Shown piece after piece: positions 1-12,003 of a DNA stretch of 64,000 nt. The stretch covers positions 1-64,000 of the forward strand of contig JADDOH010004028.1 in assembly GCA_016648135.1 (NCBI GenBank). The letters run 5' to 3'. The notes under the pieces are model-generated. The model ran no database searches, was not told the DNA's origin, and saw only the letters and a list, made by a program, of their open reading frames with translations. Each line of letters begins with the position of its first letter. Position 1 is the stretch's first letter. This stretch comes from Agrypnia vestita. Lineage: Eukaryota; Arthropoda; Insecta; Trichoptera; Phryganeidae. The position numbers were made by a program, and so were the translations under genes.

Positions 1-866
1 TGAAATTTCACAAAACTCTTAAAAAGCGAAGAAATTAAAAAATTAATCGGGTCTCTCGTGAATGTAGTCTGCATCTTCGATATTTCAACTAGTGGAGGAT
101 CTTACCTTTTTGTCCTTCGACTGGGTTCACAACAATATGCTATCTTCCATTTTCGCAGGACGTTCTGAAATTTGGAGAATTTGCATCAGGTTGAGAGACC
201 ATCGAGTCTGTGAGAAATACTGAATTTACCAGAGGCCGAACAAGCATGAACTTAGTTGTTTTTTCAAATCTGGAAACAGCGTTGACAGGTTGACAGTTGT
301 CGTTGTGGATAATGATAATAAACCGAGATAACTGACAATTCGTCTGGAAAGTCTAGAAGCATATTCGACCGTGAAAGCTCGTTGTGCCGATCATCACCAT
401 TAACTATGTCTATTTTTATTCATCTCAAGACTGGATTTTTCTTTAATGTGACGAGGCGGTGCAGTCATTTATTCTTTTGACGTAGCGATTAATATTGTTT
501 CTGACCTCACCATTTCGTTTCAGTTTTAGAATACCTTAATCAAGATGTAGATACTTTCAGTGTATGTTCAAAAAGTTCTGGAATTCACAAATGGGTACAT
601 TTCTATTATTTTTATATTGATATATTTATGTAGACTATTTTTCTCCTCATAATTTTTTTAGAGGAGACTGAAAATAATTTCACTGTAGTGGTATTTATTT
701 ATCCATGGAGATTGCGAATATTCGAATAAAAGAAACCGTTCAAAGATTACCCGAATATATATTCAAAATTACCAAAATTTTCATCGATTTAACTATGCTA
801 ACACATCATGCTACTTTTGTGAAACAATGATTTGAGTCTGGGAACATTGCAAGTAGGCTCTAAAAA
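1..866. other. No gene or repeat recognised
   Basis: This AT-rich stretch shows no long reading frame, no convincing exon and no inverted or tandem repeat that I can see. Confidence 0.5.
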
Positions 867-1129
867 GACATACCGACGGCTCTTATGTATAATATCGTAA
901 CCCACAAACCGACGATTTTGTGTTTGTTGTGTATTTCATATGTATTTAATTATATCTTTAATTCCAATAAAGAAAAAAAATATAATAAGAAAACGTTATT
1001 TATTGCAAAATATATTTTCTTTCTTTCTTGGAATTAAAGATATAATTAAATACACATGTGTATACACAAAAAACTCAAAATCGTCGATTTGTGGGTTACG
1101 ATATTATACGTAGGAGCCGTCGATATATG
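867..1129. repeat. Foldback element with ~100-bp inverted arms
   Basis: The left arm starts with ACCGACGGCTC and contains AATATCGTAACCCACAAA. The right arm is its inverted copy, ending in GAGCCGTCG, with only a few substitutions over roughly 100 bases. The arms meet around an A-rich centre. It has no coding capacity. The shape is that of a MITE or foldback element; the superfamily cannot be told because no clear target duplication is visible. Confidence 0.75.
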
Positions 1130-1834
1130 TAGCTCTGTTTATTGGAAAGATAGATTTGTTTTTTACATTTTTTCAGTAATATAACTTAACTGCGGTTTAA
1201 GTATTTGAGGTTGTTATCGACGATCTGTTAGGAGTAGAATTGGAAGTTTCTTTTTGAAAATGATTGCTAGGGGCATTCTGGGCTATCTGGGGTTCCGGGG
1301 ACGACATTCTGTGGAACTTGACGACTGAAATAATAGTAAATTGATCATTAGTGTATAAACGGCGACTGACAGGTTACGGAGAAAGGTTCACGAGAAACAC
1401 AATGCCCTGGGCGCATTATTACAGAACGAGAGCCGAGACCCGTAAAGCATGTAAAGGCCCACAAAGGAAAATACCGCTCGTTAAAGTATGTTTGTTAACT
1501 CAATGACGATTAATAGGCTATAGGTCTACCACTTACTCCCGATCAAACACTATGTGAATATAACTGCCATTTTTCCATCATCATTTGGAACGGTTTCAAC
1601 AACTCTCGTCTCTTGACAGGCGTGGAGTCTGATTGACGAGGAGTGATTGATGGTTGAACCTAATCAATATTTTTGTTATTAAGGTAGGAGAATTTCCTCG
1701 CAGAAAACGTTCGGTATAACGCAACTCTCAACACAATAAAAGATGAATAATTTATTAATTTATACCCTGGGAGCCTAAAATTTAGAAAATGGGTAATTTT
1801 TTACAAGGATGAGATTATTATTTTTAAATGAAAC
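1130..1834. other. No gene recognised
   Basis: Ordinary intergenic sequence with no exon, RNA gene or repeat that I can support. Confidence 0.45.
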
Positions 1835-1932
1835 TTAGGGTCAGTTGTATCAACTTGGCTCAAAGTAATTTTCGGTTAAACCATAGCTTATTGCGTTTTT
1901 CACCAATCACAAAATCCATTTTCGAAAAAATC
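1835..1932. repeat. Dispersed repeat fragment (TTAGGG..CAGTTGTA..CAAC end)
   Basis: The start resembles the sequence at 63370 (TTAGGGCCAAGTTGTACCAA). The inner part, around CAATCACAAAATCCATTTTC, resembles 6734-6775. This suggests scattered pieces of one non-autonomous element family, but alignment by eye is approximate. Confidence 0.35.
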
Positions 1933-1999
1933 TGTTTTTTTAAGAAAGATGAATTTAAGAAAGATAGGCCATTATTAAGGTAGATATTAATTTTAAAAG

Positions 2000-2098
2000 A
2001 AATTGACGATGGAAAAGTATTTTTGGAACATGTAGGTGTAATTAATCAAATAATATAAGTAGATTTATACAAATAATACATTCAATATTTTTAAAAAT
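2000..2098 (+). repeat. Solo arm of the 8337-8650 foldback family
   Basis: From TTGACGATGGAAAAG through GGAACATGTAGGTGTAATTA to AATATTTTTAAAAATG this matches one arm of the palindrome at 8337-8650, read in the same direction as that element's right arm. Only one arm is present here. Confidence 0.65.
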
Positions 2099-2759
2099 GT
2101 CAATCTATAATGTTGCTGAATCAATTGAAAAAAAAAACATATTATTTTATTATTTTATTGAAAAAAATAGAAAAATAATAACCCCACATGGCTTTCTTTT
2201 CTACACTGGGGAATGTTGCATCTCGGTCATCGCGGAGGAGCTCCACGGGAAAGGATATGACGCGACCATTATGTTTTTTTTAGAGAAATAAATGTTTTCA
2301 AATACTTTTTCAAAATGTTTGAAAAATTATACGAAAACCCCAATTCAGAAATTAACGTCGAAAGATAATTTTGGAGAAAACTTAATCTTCCGTGGGTCGA
2401 TTTTCGTCACAGCCGGCATCTCAAGCCACATTTCACTGCCATTTTAAAACCTTTGCGATGAAAACTGAATTAATTAACCACAAACCGACAATACCGGACG
2501 TTTATGTTTCGTAACATGGTCTTCGCGCCTGCTGAAATGTGGACCGAATGAAAAGAACGACCCGCAGCTAAATATCCCAAAATACTTTTTATTATCATCT
2601 AACGATTGAGCATAGAAGTCAAATTAATTCGAAGTCAATTAAGTTGTTCAAAGACAAAGCCATAAAAAGTCTGATTTACTTGCCATTTATATTAATTGCT
2701 TTATTTATTTGGTCATCAAACAGGACATAAATACACGTAAGAAAAGAATATAAAAGAGT
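2099..2759. other. No gene recognised
   Basis: AT-rich sequence. The 64-codon frame at its left edge begins inside the repeat arm and looks like chance. Confidence 0.45.
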
Positions 2760-3125
2760 TGTTTTATATATATATATATATTTATTTATTTATTTATTTA
2801 TTCATACGCCAATCGGCTATATACATTGATTTTACAAAAATAATAGACTTAAATGAATGGATTAGAAAAATTGCACATATATAAAAAAACAATACTAGCA
2901 TAGTAACAACATGGTATAATCATATAGGGTTGAGGGTAATTTTAATACTGTGATAACAATCTTTTTGCCGCTGATGAGAAGAATGAGACATGTTACCAGG
3001 ATTATATATATATATATATAACATTTATATATATATATATATATTATATATATAGTTATATATATATATTATATATATATATATATATAATATATATATA
3101 TATATTATATGTGTGTGTTTTTTTA
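2760..3125. repeat. AT microsatellites and (TTTA)n tract
   Basis: A short (TA)n run is followed by (TTTA)n at about 2781-2800, and several long (TA)n blocks lie at about 3003-3110. The (TTTA)n read on the minus strand could be the AAAT-type tail of a non-LTR 3' end, but no coding remnant supports this. Confidence 0.8.
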
Positions 3126-4076
3126 TATACCCCACATGGGGTATAAAAACAAAGGCAGCAATGTCAAATAAATAATAAAAGCAGTCATCGAGGATTACTA
3201 ATTTATAATGAAGTGAATTCGAGATTTTACAGGAAAGACAGCCTATAAATTTACAGGGAATATAATTTTGGAAGGGAGAGACACATACTTAAATTCTAGA
3301 ATTCAGTTAATTTTAAATCAGTAATTCTCGGTGACTGCATTCAAAACATTTTTTAATTTTTTGGATATACCTGCCTTTGCGTTTGTAGCCCACAATTATA
3401 GCATGACACAAATAAGACAATGATAATTTAACAGACAGATAAGACTCAGTGATAATAAGTAAACGTAAACAGTGATAATAAGTAATACGTATAATGTATA
3501 TAATGCACATGGTAAGGGAGGGTGGTGAGTTTCCAGTAGCTGCCTTACCATACGACGATACTGTTCACATTTGATATCAAAAATACCTTTTGAATTCAAG
3601 AGATTATTATAGTCTCGGCAAAAACGTGGGATGGGAGAGGATTTCCTATTTTATTGGTGTGTGTGAAAGGGAAAATAATAGCTCTATCTGACAGATCTGA
3701 ATGGAACGTGAAAGGATAGCAAGCTGGTGATTGCATACATTAAAATACGTAAATGGGAAACACTATATGAGTCGACTGTAGTATTTTCTTTTGAACGCGT
3801 ATGTACGTCACAATATTATTCGATATTTTTTCCTTAACAGTTTTCCCCCTTTCACCGCCAGCTGCATTGCTTTACGACGTCAAAATGCAGTGAACGTTGA
3901 TTTACGATATATTTGTAACCAAATTGCACTAGTATTTTTTGATGTGGTATTTTTATGATTTACAAAATTATTATTACGGCTAGCTACAGCCCATCAAATA
4001 TTACGCACGTTTTATTGCGAGTTAAGGTAGTTTGTGAGAACAGCGCCGTCTACAGTAGTAGCGTAGCATTTGTGTC
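3126..4076. other. No gene recognised
   Basis: Overlapping minus-strand frames of 65-67 codons lie here, but they are low-complexity and have no family likeness. Confidence 0.45.
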
Positions 4077-4120
4077 AACAATATCTGTCACAAATGTTAC
4101 GATTTGTGACAGATATTGTT
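4077..4120. repeat. Perfect 19-bp hairpin
   Basis: AACAATATCTGTCACAAAT is followed by a 6-base loop (GTTACG) and its exact reverse complement. All 19 pairs match. Nothing nearby marks it as a terminator, and a recent snap-back event is a simple explanation. Confidence 0.85.
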
Positions 4121-6235
4121 ACATAAAGAAATATAACTATTTATTTGCTTTTTATAGATCATTATTAATACCTTATAACCTCAATATTTCCGCCACCTGG
4201 AAGCGTTTATTTCGGACATTGTTACTTAAGAAAATAACGCTTTTTTTAAACCTTATATTTATTTTATGTACCTCTTCGTTATTTGCGCCGTCTCATAACG
4301 TTAGTGATGTACATTGATACACAGAGAATTGTTTTTAATTTTTTTTATTATTAGGGTGTACACGATTAACCTTATATGAACGAGTACAGGCAAGACTAGA
4401 AAAGTGATCCTGGTAAAAATATAGTATTCATATCCTGATGATTACCACATTGCGTGTATTGAAATAAATCATTGGGGCACCACGTGGTGTATGGAGTATT
4501 GCTTTGGGATCACGACTTTAAAACCACAGTTAAAATTCCCCTTAAAGCAATCACTTGTATGTTGATTATGGCATATGTTGCATAATGCTAAATACTTAGC
4601 ATTGTGCAATAAGAAAATGATGATATTTTTATTTCATTAATAGGTGTTGATGAGGTACTACGTAATAAAACTTGCTACTTATAGCCTTGAAGGACAATAA
4701 AGGACTATTAAAATTAATGAAAACCTCACATTTTTTTTAATTTTTAGTCTTATTTCGAAACATAAAAATAGGCACAAGTCTAGAATGCGTTTCTTTTCAC
4801 AATGTGTACATGAGCTGAAATTTCTCGCATTTGAATAGATTGTAAGTTTCACTAACCAATTCCGTTATGTATGTTATCTCCGAAATTCTACTACGAAAGG
4901 GATCCTTTTATTGTTCTTCTAGTGACATTTCCATTTAATGGATCTTAGCTATCATCGCTTTGTTTGCCCAGAAAAGCTCTACAGTAGACTGGCCACAACA
5001 TCGCCTCAGGCTCTTCAGTCATAATGTAATTGTATTGTATGTTCAAGATATCGAATTTTCATTGTTTACTTCTGTTACATTATTCATCTGAACCATACAT
5101 AACACCTTCGATCGTAGCTCTATCCGTTAACCTTATTTTAAGCATTATTTTATAAATCCTCATTTCAAAGAACTAAAATCTCCTTATAATTTCATTGGTT
5201 TCTATTGTCCATGATTCCATTTCCTAAAATCATGCTATAGAATACACAGTGTTAGGGTCGTTAGGGACTGTACAAACTCTGGCAAAAAACCGGTCCTAGC
5301 CAATAGAATTCCAAACACAAGTATAAATACGTACCCCGTCGCGCCATCTACGAGCTCAAGAGCGAATGACAAGTCAGTAGAGTTAGATATGTTATTTTTC
5401 GAATTTTCGACACTCCGAGCTCCAAAAGTCTGTCATCATTGGCATAACGTCTAAACACTCGTATTCGTAATTTACTGGTTACCATGTCTAAAAAGACAAG
5501 TTGTATCCCCTAACCTTATTTCTGTATTCTTCAATTCTCTCATCTTCCACATTAATCCCTCATCGTATTAGAAGAACTTTGATAATTAAATAAAAGCTTA
5601 AAAAATGTGTAGGTAATTAGTAAAAGTGTGAAAGCTATACAGCTGAAACACTTGTAGCAGTAGATAATGCGGTCTAGACTCTAAGGAATTGGAAAAAAAT
5701 GGAGATATTTAATGTCAAGTATTTTTTGAAGCGTATTTCCACTTTACAGAAATAATAATTACATTAACAAATAGTATTTCCACTACGAAAACGCAAAGTA
5801 AATGTATAAATCTAAGAATACAACGTACTGATTGACCTAAAAGCGATTTTATTATAATCAATCTCGGTTAAATCCAGTAGCTAAATTTTGATTAGATATT
5901 CCGATATGGCGCATAATGTTTAGATAAACCATTTACATAGTCGATATCAATTCCCACTCATATAAACAACAGGAATGGATACTTAAATTAAATCAGTTTA
6001 AAGTGTTCACGACTAAACGGAGGAAGCGTGGGTTTCGTTACCTTTCCAGACTATTTTACATTACTTTTCATGAAGACCGGATAACCATATTGGTCATATG
6101 TATTTTAATGCATACATTAAATTTAATGCTGCTTGCAGAAGGTGGCGAGCGCTTGTCGAATGGAATAGTTAAGAAAAACAAATAAGAAAAATCAATTAAT
6201 CGATAACAGAAAAACGATCCATCGGAATCCAACAA
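4121..6235. other. No gene recognised
   Basis: About 2.1 kb with no supportable exon, RNA gene or repeat. The 120-codon frame starting at 3955 runs through the hairpin and has no recognisable domain or splice context. Confidence 0.45.
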
Positions 6236-6300
6236 AAATATTCATTCCTCGGGAATACGAACCCGGAACATCTCCAATCCGAGGTTTGGTGATTATCAAT
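6236..6300 (-). repeat. Possible tRNA-derived SINE fragment
   Basis: On the minus strand GGTTCGTATTCCC resembles a pol III B box and sits in a tRNA-like TTCCGGG..CCCGAGG setting. No clear A box or tail is visible, so this is tentative. Confidence 0.3.
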
Positions 6301-6895
6301 TTGTCATAACTATTGAAGATGCGGAAATATTTCAAACGTAGGAATGCATTATTATGTAGTCTTGTGTAAATGATTCATATTTTATATTTTCAAATAGCTA
6401 TCAACTTGTATGTAGTTCATAATAAATTGTGCTATGATTTAAAAAATACGAAATCAGTTGTATCGAAGATATGCCAGATTTAATAAAAAATGAATTGATT
6501 TATCTTGGCGTTAGCTAGCCTTTCGGGATTAAATGTATAATCCGTGTTCCGTTCCGTCTCTCCGTTCCGTGTTCGCATCTCTATTTTATTTAAAAAAAAA
6601 AAAAATTTGATAGCTATTTAAATAGATGTATCATTTACGTAAGACTACATAAGTCTGAAATTATTTGTAATCTTAAGGTCGACTGTTTGCTTGGTAGTAA
6701 TAGTTAAGCAAAAGCACACATTTTTTGGGTTTTCCACCGATCAAAAAATCCGTTTTCGCAAAAATCTATACTTTTTTCATGCGTTATTTGTTTGAAATAT
6801 CATAGAACTGTCATCTAAAATTGAAATTTCACAATAAGGTGTATTTTTAGCATAAAGAAACATACCGAGAGATATTACCGACACGTAGAGTTATT
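6301..6895. other. No gene; one short repeat match
   Basis: Positions 6734-6775 resemble the inner part of the repeat at 1835-1932. An A-run lies at 6590-6604. Nothing else is recognised. Confidence 0.4.
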
Positions 6896-7062
6896 TTCAT
6901 TTAAAAAAGACAATCGAATTAGTATGTGTAAGCCGTGCGAGAGACATTGTTTTGTGTTGTGTTGGTGTCTGTACCCGTAAATACCAACACAATGAAACAA
7001 TGTGCGTCGTACGCACGGCTTACACATATAATTCTAATTCGATTGTCTTTCTTAAATGAAAA
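6896..7062. repeat. Foldback element with ~75-bp arms
   Basis: The arms begin TTCATTTAA..AAGACAATCGAATTAG and run inward through TGTGTAAGCCGTGCG and ACATTGTTT to a short centre. The second arm is the inverted copy with small indels. The AAACAATGTGCGT core also occurs in the larger palindrome at 22537-22903, so the two look related. Confidence 0.75.
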
Positions 7063-7064
7063 GA

Positions 7065-7290
7065 CCTATACAATGCCCGATAAAATAACGCGTCAGTATT
7101 TTAAATAATTTTTTGAATCGTTAAACTGACTTTGAAAAATTATTGAATGATTACCGTATGTCATCAGGAATACGTCTATTTTCGAACATTCAGGGCGATT
7201 ATTGGCCAGGAAGCGGATCAAATATTGATTACAAGATTCCTCGCAGGCAGACAAGTGAAACTTAATAAAAACATTTAAAAAAAAATGAAT
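7065..7290 (+). repeat. Dispersed repeat, copy A
   Basis: This shares with 27868-28060 the blocks TACAATGCCCGATAAAATA, GTCATCAGGAATACG and TCAAATATT.GATTACAAGA-like text in the same order. It starts directly beside the foldback element at 6896-7062. Class is unknown. Confidence 0.65.
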
Positions 7291-7557
7291 AATTAAGCAG
7301 ACTTGTTCGAAGAATTGCACTTATACATAGAAACTTAAAAAAATGAAAAATCAACGTATTAAACATAATAATTTCGATATCTGTTCGTATGTCAATAGTA
7401 AAGTCAGTAAATTGCCGGAATTAAAACTTTAGATAATTAGAGTGTGACACGAAATCAGCGTGCGGCATATGTTGCGCGGTCACGCAAATCGTTATTATTT
7501 CCCTAATTTTTGTGTACGGGTGTACGGCTAGTTCTTGATCAAAACTGCAGAAATCTA

Positions 7558-7875
7558 TAAAACTAACTAACTAACCATCACGCCGTTTCCCCGCAGAGGT
7601 AGGCAGAAATGATTGAACGCCACACTCTTCTATCCTGGCACACCACTTTTGCTTCGGCCACATTCATACAAGTTCTACGGTTGTTGAGGCGTTTAACAGG
7701 GCCATCCTCAAATACTTGTAGTATCTGATCGTGCCAGGTCTTTCGCGGACGCCCTCTATTTCTGTTCCCTTCAAAAATCGCCTGTTTTTTTAATTTTTTT
7801 AACCATCCTTTCTTCGTTCATACGTTCCACATGACCGAACCATCTTAGCATCCCTTTCTTTATTAGCACATTGTT
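7558..7875 (-). mobile_element. Non-LTR retrotransposon 3' end, TTAG-tail family
   Basis: On the minus strand this encodes a broken version of the C-terminal block RWFGHVERMNEER followed by an RGRPRKTWHDQI-like segment. It then runs through a conserved 3' UTR to a TTAGTTAG tail (AACTAACTAA at 7560). Frameshifts and an A/T-tract insertion show it is dead, and it is 5'-truncated. Related 3' ends lie at 9034, 24245, 36822 and 51290. Confidence 0.8.
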
Positions 7876-8336
7876 AACTTTTTGTAGAATATTCCTGGCA
7901 TTTTATTCTAAATCGAATCACATGAACAGTACCTACACGTGTAGAATGAAAGCATGTCTCCACATTTTGATCAAACTAATGTATTTTCTGCAATCGCTTT
8001 GTTAAGTTATATTTATTACGTTATCGTTTCAAAAAAGGCCATTGTTCAATGGTTACATGTTTTGAGACAGCACCACGAATCATAAACGTAGAAAGCAGAA
8101 AATGCCTCCATAAAAATATCGATACGGAAACGATTCACGGCTTCCGTCGATAGATATAAAATATCGACACACAGTATTTGTGGAGGGAAATTCCTCAGTA
8201 ACGGACGGTCGGATTAAGGAAAAACATTACACCCAGCATGATTTTACTTTTTTTGTGCGATGCAAAAAAAAAGTGAAAACTTTCGATCATTGAAAGTTTT
8301 TTTTTCAATTGACTCAGCAACATTGTAAATTGACAT
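7876..8336. other. No gene recognised
   Basis: AT-rich spacer with no supportable exon or repeat. Confidence 0.4.
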
Positions 8337-8650
8337 TTTTAAATATTAATTGTATTTTTTGTATGTATCTACTTATATTTTATTAATTACACCTATATGT
8401 TTCAGAAAAAACTTTCCATCGTCAGGGTGTTTTATAAATGTCAAAGTATCAAAATAAATAATAAGTAAATAATGTCTTTTGTTTTTGTTTTTCTAAATTA
8501 TTTTTAAAACAAAATACATTATTCATTTTGATATTTCGACATTTATGACATACCTGACGATGGAAATGTTTTTCCGAAACATGTAGTTTTCCGAAACATA
8601 TAAAATATAAATAGATACATACAAATAATACGATCAATATTTAAAATTAG
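8337..8650. repeat. Foldback element carrying the CTGACGA hairpin core
   Basis: The arms are inverted copies of about 100 bases each, flanking a centre near 8430-8530. Each arm contains CTGACGATGGAAA, a short loop, TTTCC and GAAAC (right arm 8554-8580; left arm 8399-8425 inverted and diverged). A solo arm lies at 2000-2098. Confidence 0.75.
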
Positions 8651-9033
8651 AGTAAATATGTGACTGAAATGACTCTGTATGAAAGTAAAATATATAAAAC
8701 ATCGAATTCTTCGAATCATTCATTTGAGCTCGTCCGAGTCAGCATTTTTAATGTTACATTTATTATAGCCTTTTGTGCTCTAAAATGTGTATAGGCTGCA
8801 CCTCTCCGTTCAATTATATCATATTCTATTTTTGTTTGGCAGGGTGCATAGTACATACCTACTTTTAGACTTAAATGTTTCTTATGTTTCGAAAAAATAT
8901 ATAAATTTTGGTTATCTTTTCTTGTTGGACAGTTACGGGCTATGTTGTCTTCATCAGCTTTATAATGACAGTTGAGCATTTTTAGAATGATTTCTTCATT
9001 TGATTTACCTCGTTGCGAAATGCTATTTATGTA
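8651..9033. other. No gene recognised
   Basis: Frames of 87 and 62 codons overlap on opposite strands here. Neither has a recognisable domain. Confidence 0.4.
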
Positions 9034-9275
9034 TCTAACTAACTAACTAACTTACCATCAAGCCGTTTCCCCGTGGGGGTAGGCGCCATATAGAGCGCCA
9101 TACTCTTCTGTCCTGATTACAACTTTCGCTTCGTCTACATTCATACATCGTTGTTCAGGCTTCTAACAGGACCATCTTCCAGTATCTGGTTAATCTGGTC
9201 ATGCCACGTCTTCCGTGGTCGCCCTCTCTTTCTGGCGCTGTCAAAACTTGCATCATATATCTTTCTTATGTAATT
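9034..9275 (-). mobile_element. Non-LTR 3' end, TTAG-tail family
   Basis: Same family as 7558-7875: the tail is TAACTAACTAACTAAC on the plus strand, then CCGTTTCCCCG..GGGGTAGGC, then the antisense of the C-terminal coding block with CTTCCGTGGTCGCCCTCT. It is 5'-truncated at about 9275 and is diverged. Confidence 0.75.
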
Positions 9276-10021
9276 ACGATATTCAAAATATAATACATAA
9301 AGATAAAAGTTACCCGAAAAAAGTTAAAAGTTACATAAAGATAAAACTTACTTGAGTTACATTGAATTGATAAAATATTTTAAAAAGCGAGGAAAACAAA
9401 AATGTTTCGAGCAGTCACCGTGGAATTGTCCCCCGACGGCTCAGCCCAATCGGAGGGGATTGGTAGAATGGGATTTACGACAGGTAAATAAACGGTTTTC
9501 ATTCAATCGGCCGTTCAAATTATATTAGCTGCTAGCCACACACGAGACAATCCGGCTGATTGCGGCCAGTGGGTGTTGTGAATGATTACGGCTCATTGTC
9601 TTACGGCCAGCTATAGAAAGGGACGTTCGTTGTGGAAATTCTATTACCTTTACTTTTGTCGTACACCGCAAGCAGCGGAATAACCTCACTTTCCACCCTA
9701 GTCTACGATAAATATCAATCAAGATCAATCAGCCAAGTCACCTCAATTTACAATTTCTTAATACATCCGGTGCATAAATCTCACATTAATAAAATACTTA
9801 AGGAATTCAAGGTGTACAATTGAACTATACTAAAATTATTAAAAATCTCGTGATTATCGCTTCCCTATATCTAATTTCCGAGGGTGTGTTCAGTAATTCA
9901 TATTAAAATGTATAAAAAGAATATATGATCGAATTAAAAAACAAAAGTTCCTCAAACATTCGAATCCATTCGCTTTGTCAAGCATATCTATTATTTCAAA
10001 TGCAATGTATAAATTGTATAA
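9276..10021. other. No gene recognised
   Basis: Short overlapping frames near 9525-9823 show no recognisable domain. No repeat was identified. Confidence 0.4.
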
Positions 10022-10420
10022 TACAGGATGTAACAGAGCTAGTCCACAATACTTAACAGGTGAATTCCTGCCTTGATTATGAGTCGAAAATGTTCAAGCA
10101 ACCATGACCTAATCTCAATATACAATATCAAAGTTTGCATTTTTTCTCTATATTTTTGACTTATTTTTTACAAAAAGTTGAAGTATCTTTACAGTAACGT
10201 TTATCGATTACGAAAAATTAATTTGTTTCCAAAAAATAAATAAAATAATAAAAACCCTGTAAAAATTCCGATTGGGATGTTTTCCAATTGGAAGGTTTTT
10301 ATCATTTTATTTGACTTGTATTAAAGGAAACGAATTTTTCACATTAGATATTAGTTAATATAATAATAGTCCAACATTTTGCAAAAAATATTTCAGAATT
10401 ATTGGGAAAAAATGCAAGCC
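10022..10420. repeat. Palindromic MITE, copy 1 (right end lost)
   Basis: It begins TACAGGATGTAACAGAGC and carries CCTTGATTATGAGTCGAAAA, then a TTGACTTGTATTAAAGG-like inner half that mirrors the first half. Similar elements lie at 16489, 21970 and 56970. The terminal mirror sequence is missing after about 10420. Confidence 0.75.
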
Positions 10421-11540
10421 TTATAGCTATGTTTTGAGTTCACAGTTGAATGTCGGACTCCGGATATTTTATTTTAACTGTATTAAAATAAAATATTTTT
10501 CTTAATAACTTCATCTTTTAAAATATTCAAATTAAAAAGAAAAACCATTGCCATGTTATTGCGAATTTGAAAGCTTTTTATGAAGAGAATCACGATTTAC
10601 AATAAAAAGTGACATAAAAAACTAAAATAGGTACTCAACAATAACAAAACATAAACAGTGCAAAGATCACAAATACAATTATCAATATTATATTATCATA
10701 AAGAGTCAATTAATGCACACTGTAAGGCACTTAGCATTGGATGACAGCTGATATTAAATATTCTCTGTTATAAATTTGTTAAGAAATAATTTTATGAAAT
10801 ATATATACGTTTCATTTACCAAACAATTTTCAAAATAGATCTATGTCGTCCATGGTTGCAAAATAGTTGTCATGTCCTCACTTATATTCTTTGTTATATT
10901 GTTCGTATTATTTCCTAATATTATATTATATATACTGTTTATATACCTACATTGTAATATCTAATAGATACTCTCCCACTAAACGTGTGGTATTTTGAGC
11001 GAAATTGGAATAAATACTCGTAGATAAAAATGAGATACTTTTGAAAATATCGTCACAAATCGTGCCTAAATATGCCATAACTGTCGAGCCTCCCACAATA
11101 TTCATTAACGCATTTTTATGAACGAACTATATAATGAGAATGTTGTGAAATATTTATGTACGTATTTCTATCTAGGCCCGCCATACTTTGCAGCATCCAA
11201 GTAGAGACAATACATTAGGAGATGAGCTAGGTTAAATAATTTTTTTACATCATTAGCAGTTGATTAATTCAGAAAACTAAATGGTTTTCACTGTTGCAAT
11301 CTTTTTTCAAGACCCCTGGGGGACAACGAAATATATTTGTAAACCTTCAAAGATCCGCTAAAACATGGGTCTGATAGTAGTCAGCAGAAAACCAATATGG
11401 AAGTAGTTGCATTAAATAAACGCCCGTACTGTCGTGTAGAAATCAAAGAGAGCAAAGATTTACGGCATTTTTTTATTTGCGTAAAATTTAAACTAAAAAC
11501 GTTTTTATTTGATATATGTAAATGTAAAATGTTACCTCGA
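10421..11540. other. No gene recognised
   Basis: AT-rich. A 63-codon plus-strand frame at 11397 has no recognisable domain. Confidence 0.4.
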
Positions 11541-11808
11541 TCCCTAGTTACAATCTTCTTCTTCAGCCTTCATCCCTCCACTGCATGATACAGGCCTCTT
11601 CCATACCCTTCCCTTTTGTTTGCTTGTTGTAGCCATTTTTCCCCAATAGCGGCTATATAGTCGGCCCATCTCTTTTGAGTTCTTCAAACGCCTCTTTTGT
11701 TCTTCCAAAGCCCCCATTTCAAAACTCTGGGACTCCGTCTTGTGGCATCCTGCCTTGCAACATGCCCTGCCCATTGCCATTTTAACTTCGCTACACGATC
11801 CATGATAT
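11541..11808 (-). mobile_element. Non-LTR retrotransposon 3' end, GAA-tail family
   Basis: The minus strand reads DRVAKLKWQWAGHVARQD, then a KNKR..RW..YIAAIG.KWLQQA segment, then a GAAGAAGAAG tail. This is the usual C-terminal end of an insect endonuclease/reverse-transcriptase ORF. Stops interrupt the frame, so it is a dead fragment. It is a different lineage from the TTAG-tail copies. Confidence 0.75.
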
Positions 11809-11825
11809 ATATATATATATATATT
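11805..11825. repeat. (AT)n microsatellite
   Basis: About ten AT units at the 5' border of the GAA-tail retrotransposon fragment. Confidence 0.9.
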
Positions 11826-11841
11826 TGATATTTGTTATTTT

Positions 11842-12003
11842 TCTACGTTTCAATAGGCCAAGATGCCCAATTACAGAAGCGAAAGACATCATAAAACACC
11901 CAGGCTTGAACAATCACATAGATTAATTGAGACCTCACCGGAAATCGAACCCGTAACCCTCGGTGGGAGAAGCCAGTGTCATACTCACTGGGCCACGATG
12001 ACC
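11842..12003 (-). mobile_element. tRNA-derived SINE, near full length
   Basis: Read on the minus strand it starts with a tRNA-like head: an A-box-like TGGCCCAGTGAGTATG and a strong B box in GGGTTCGATTTCC. A body follows with GTGTTTTATGATGTCTTTCG, and a 3' end with CTTCTGTAATTGGGCA..TTGGCC. Matching pieces lie at 18472-18530 and 51650-51768, which defines a dispersed family transcribed by pol III. Confidence 0.8.

Noticed and set aside
3955..4317. 120-codon plus-strand frame
   Set aside because: It runs through a perfect hairpin, has Ile/Tyr/Ser-rich noise composition and no recognisable family or splice signals.
11960..12003. A true tRNA gene
   Set aside because: The A and B boxes belong to a SINE head. 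The cloverleaf is not maintained and the same sequence recurs elsewhere with a SINE body.
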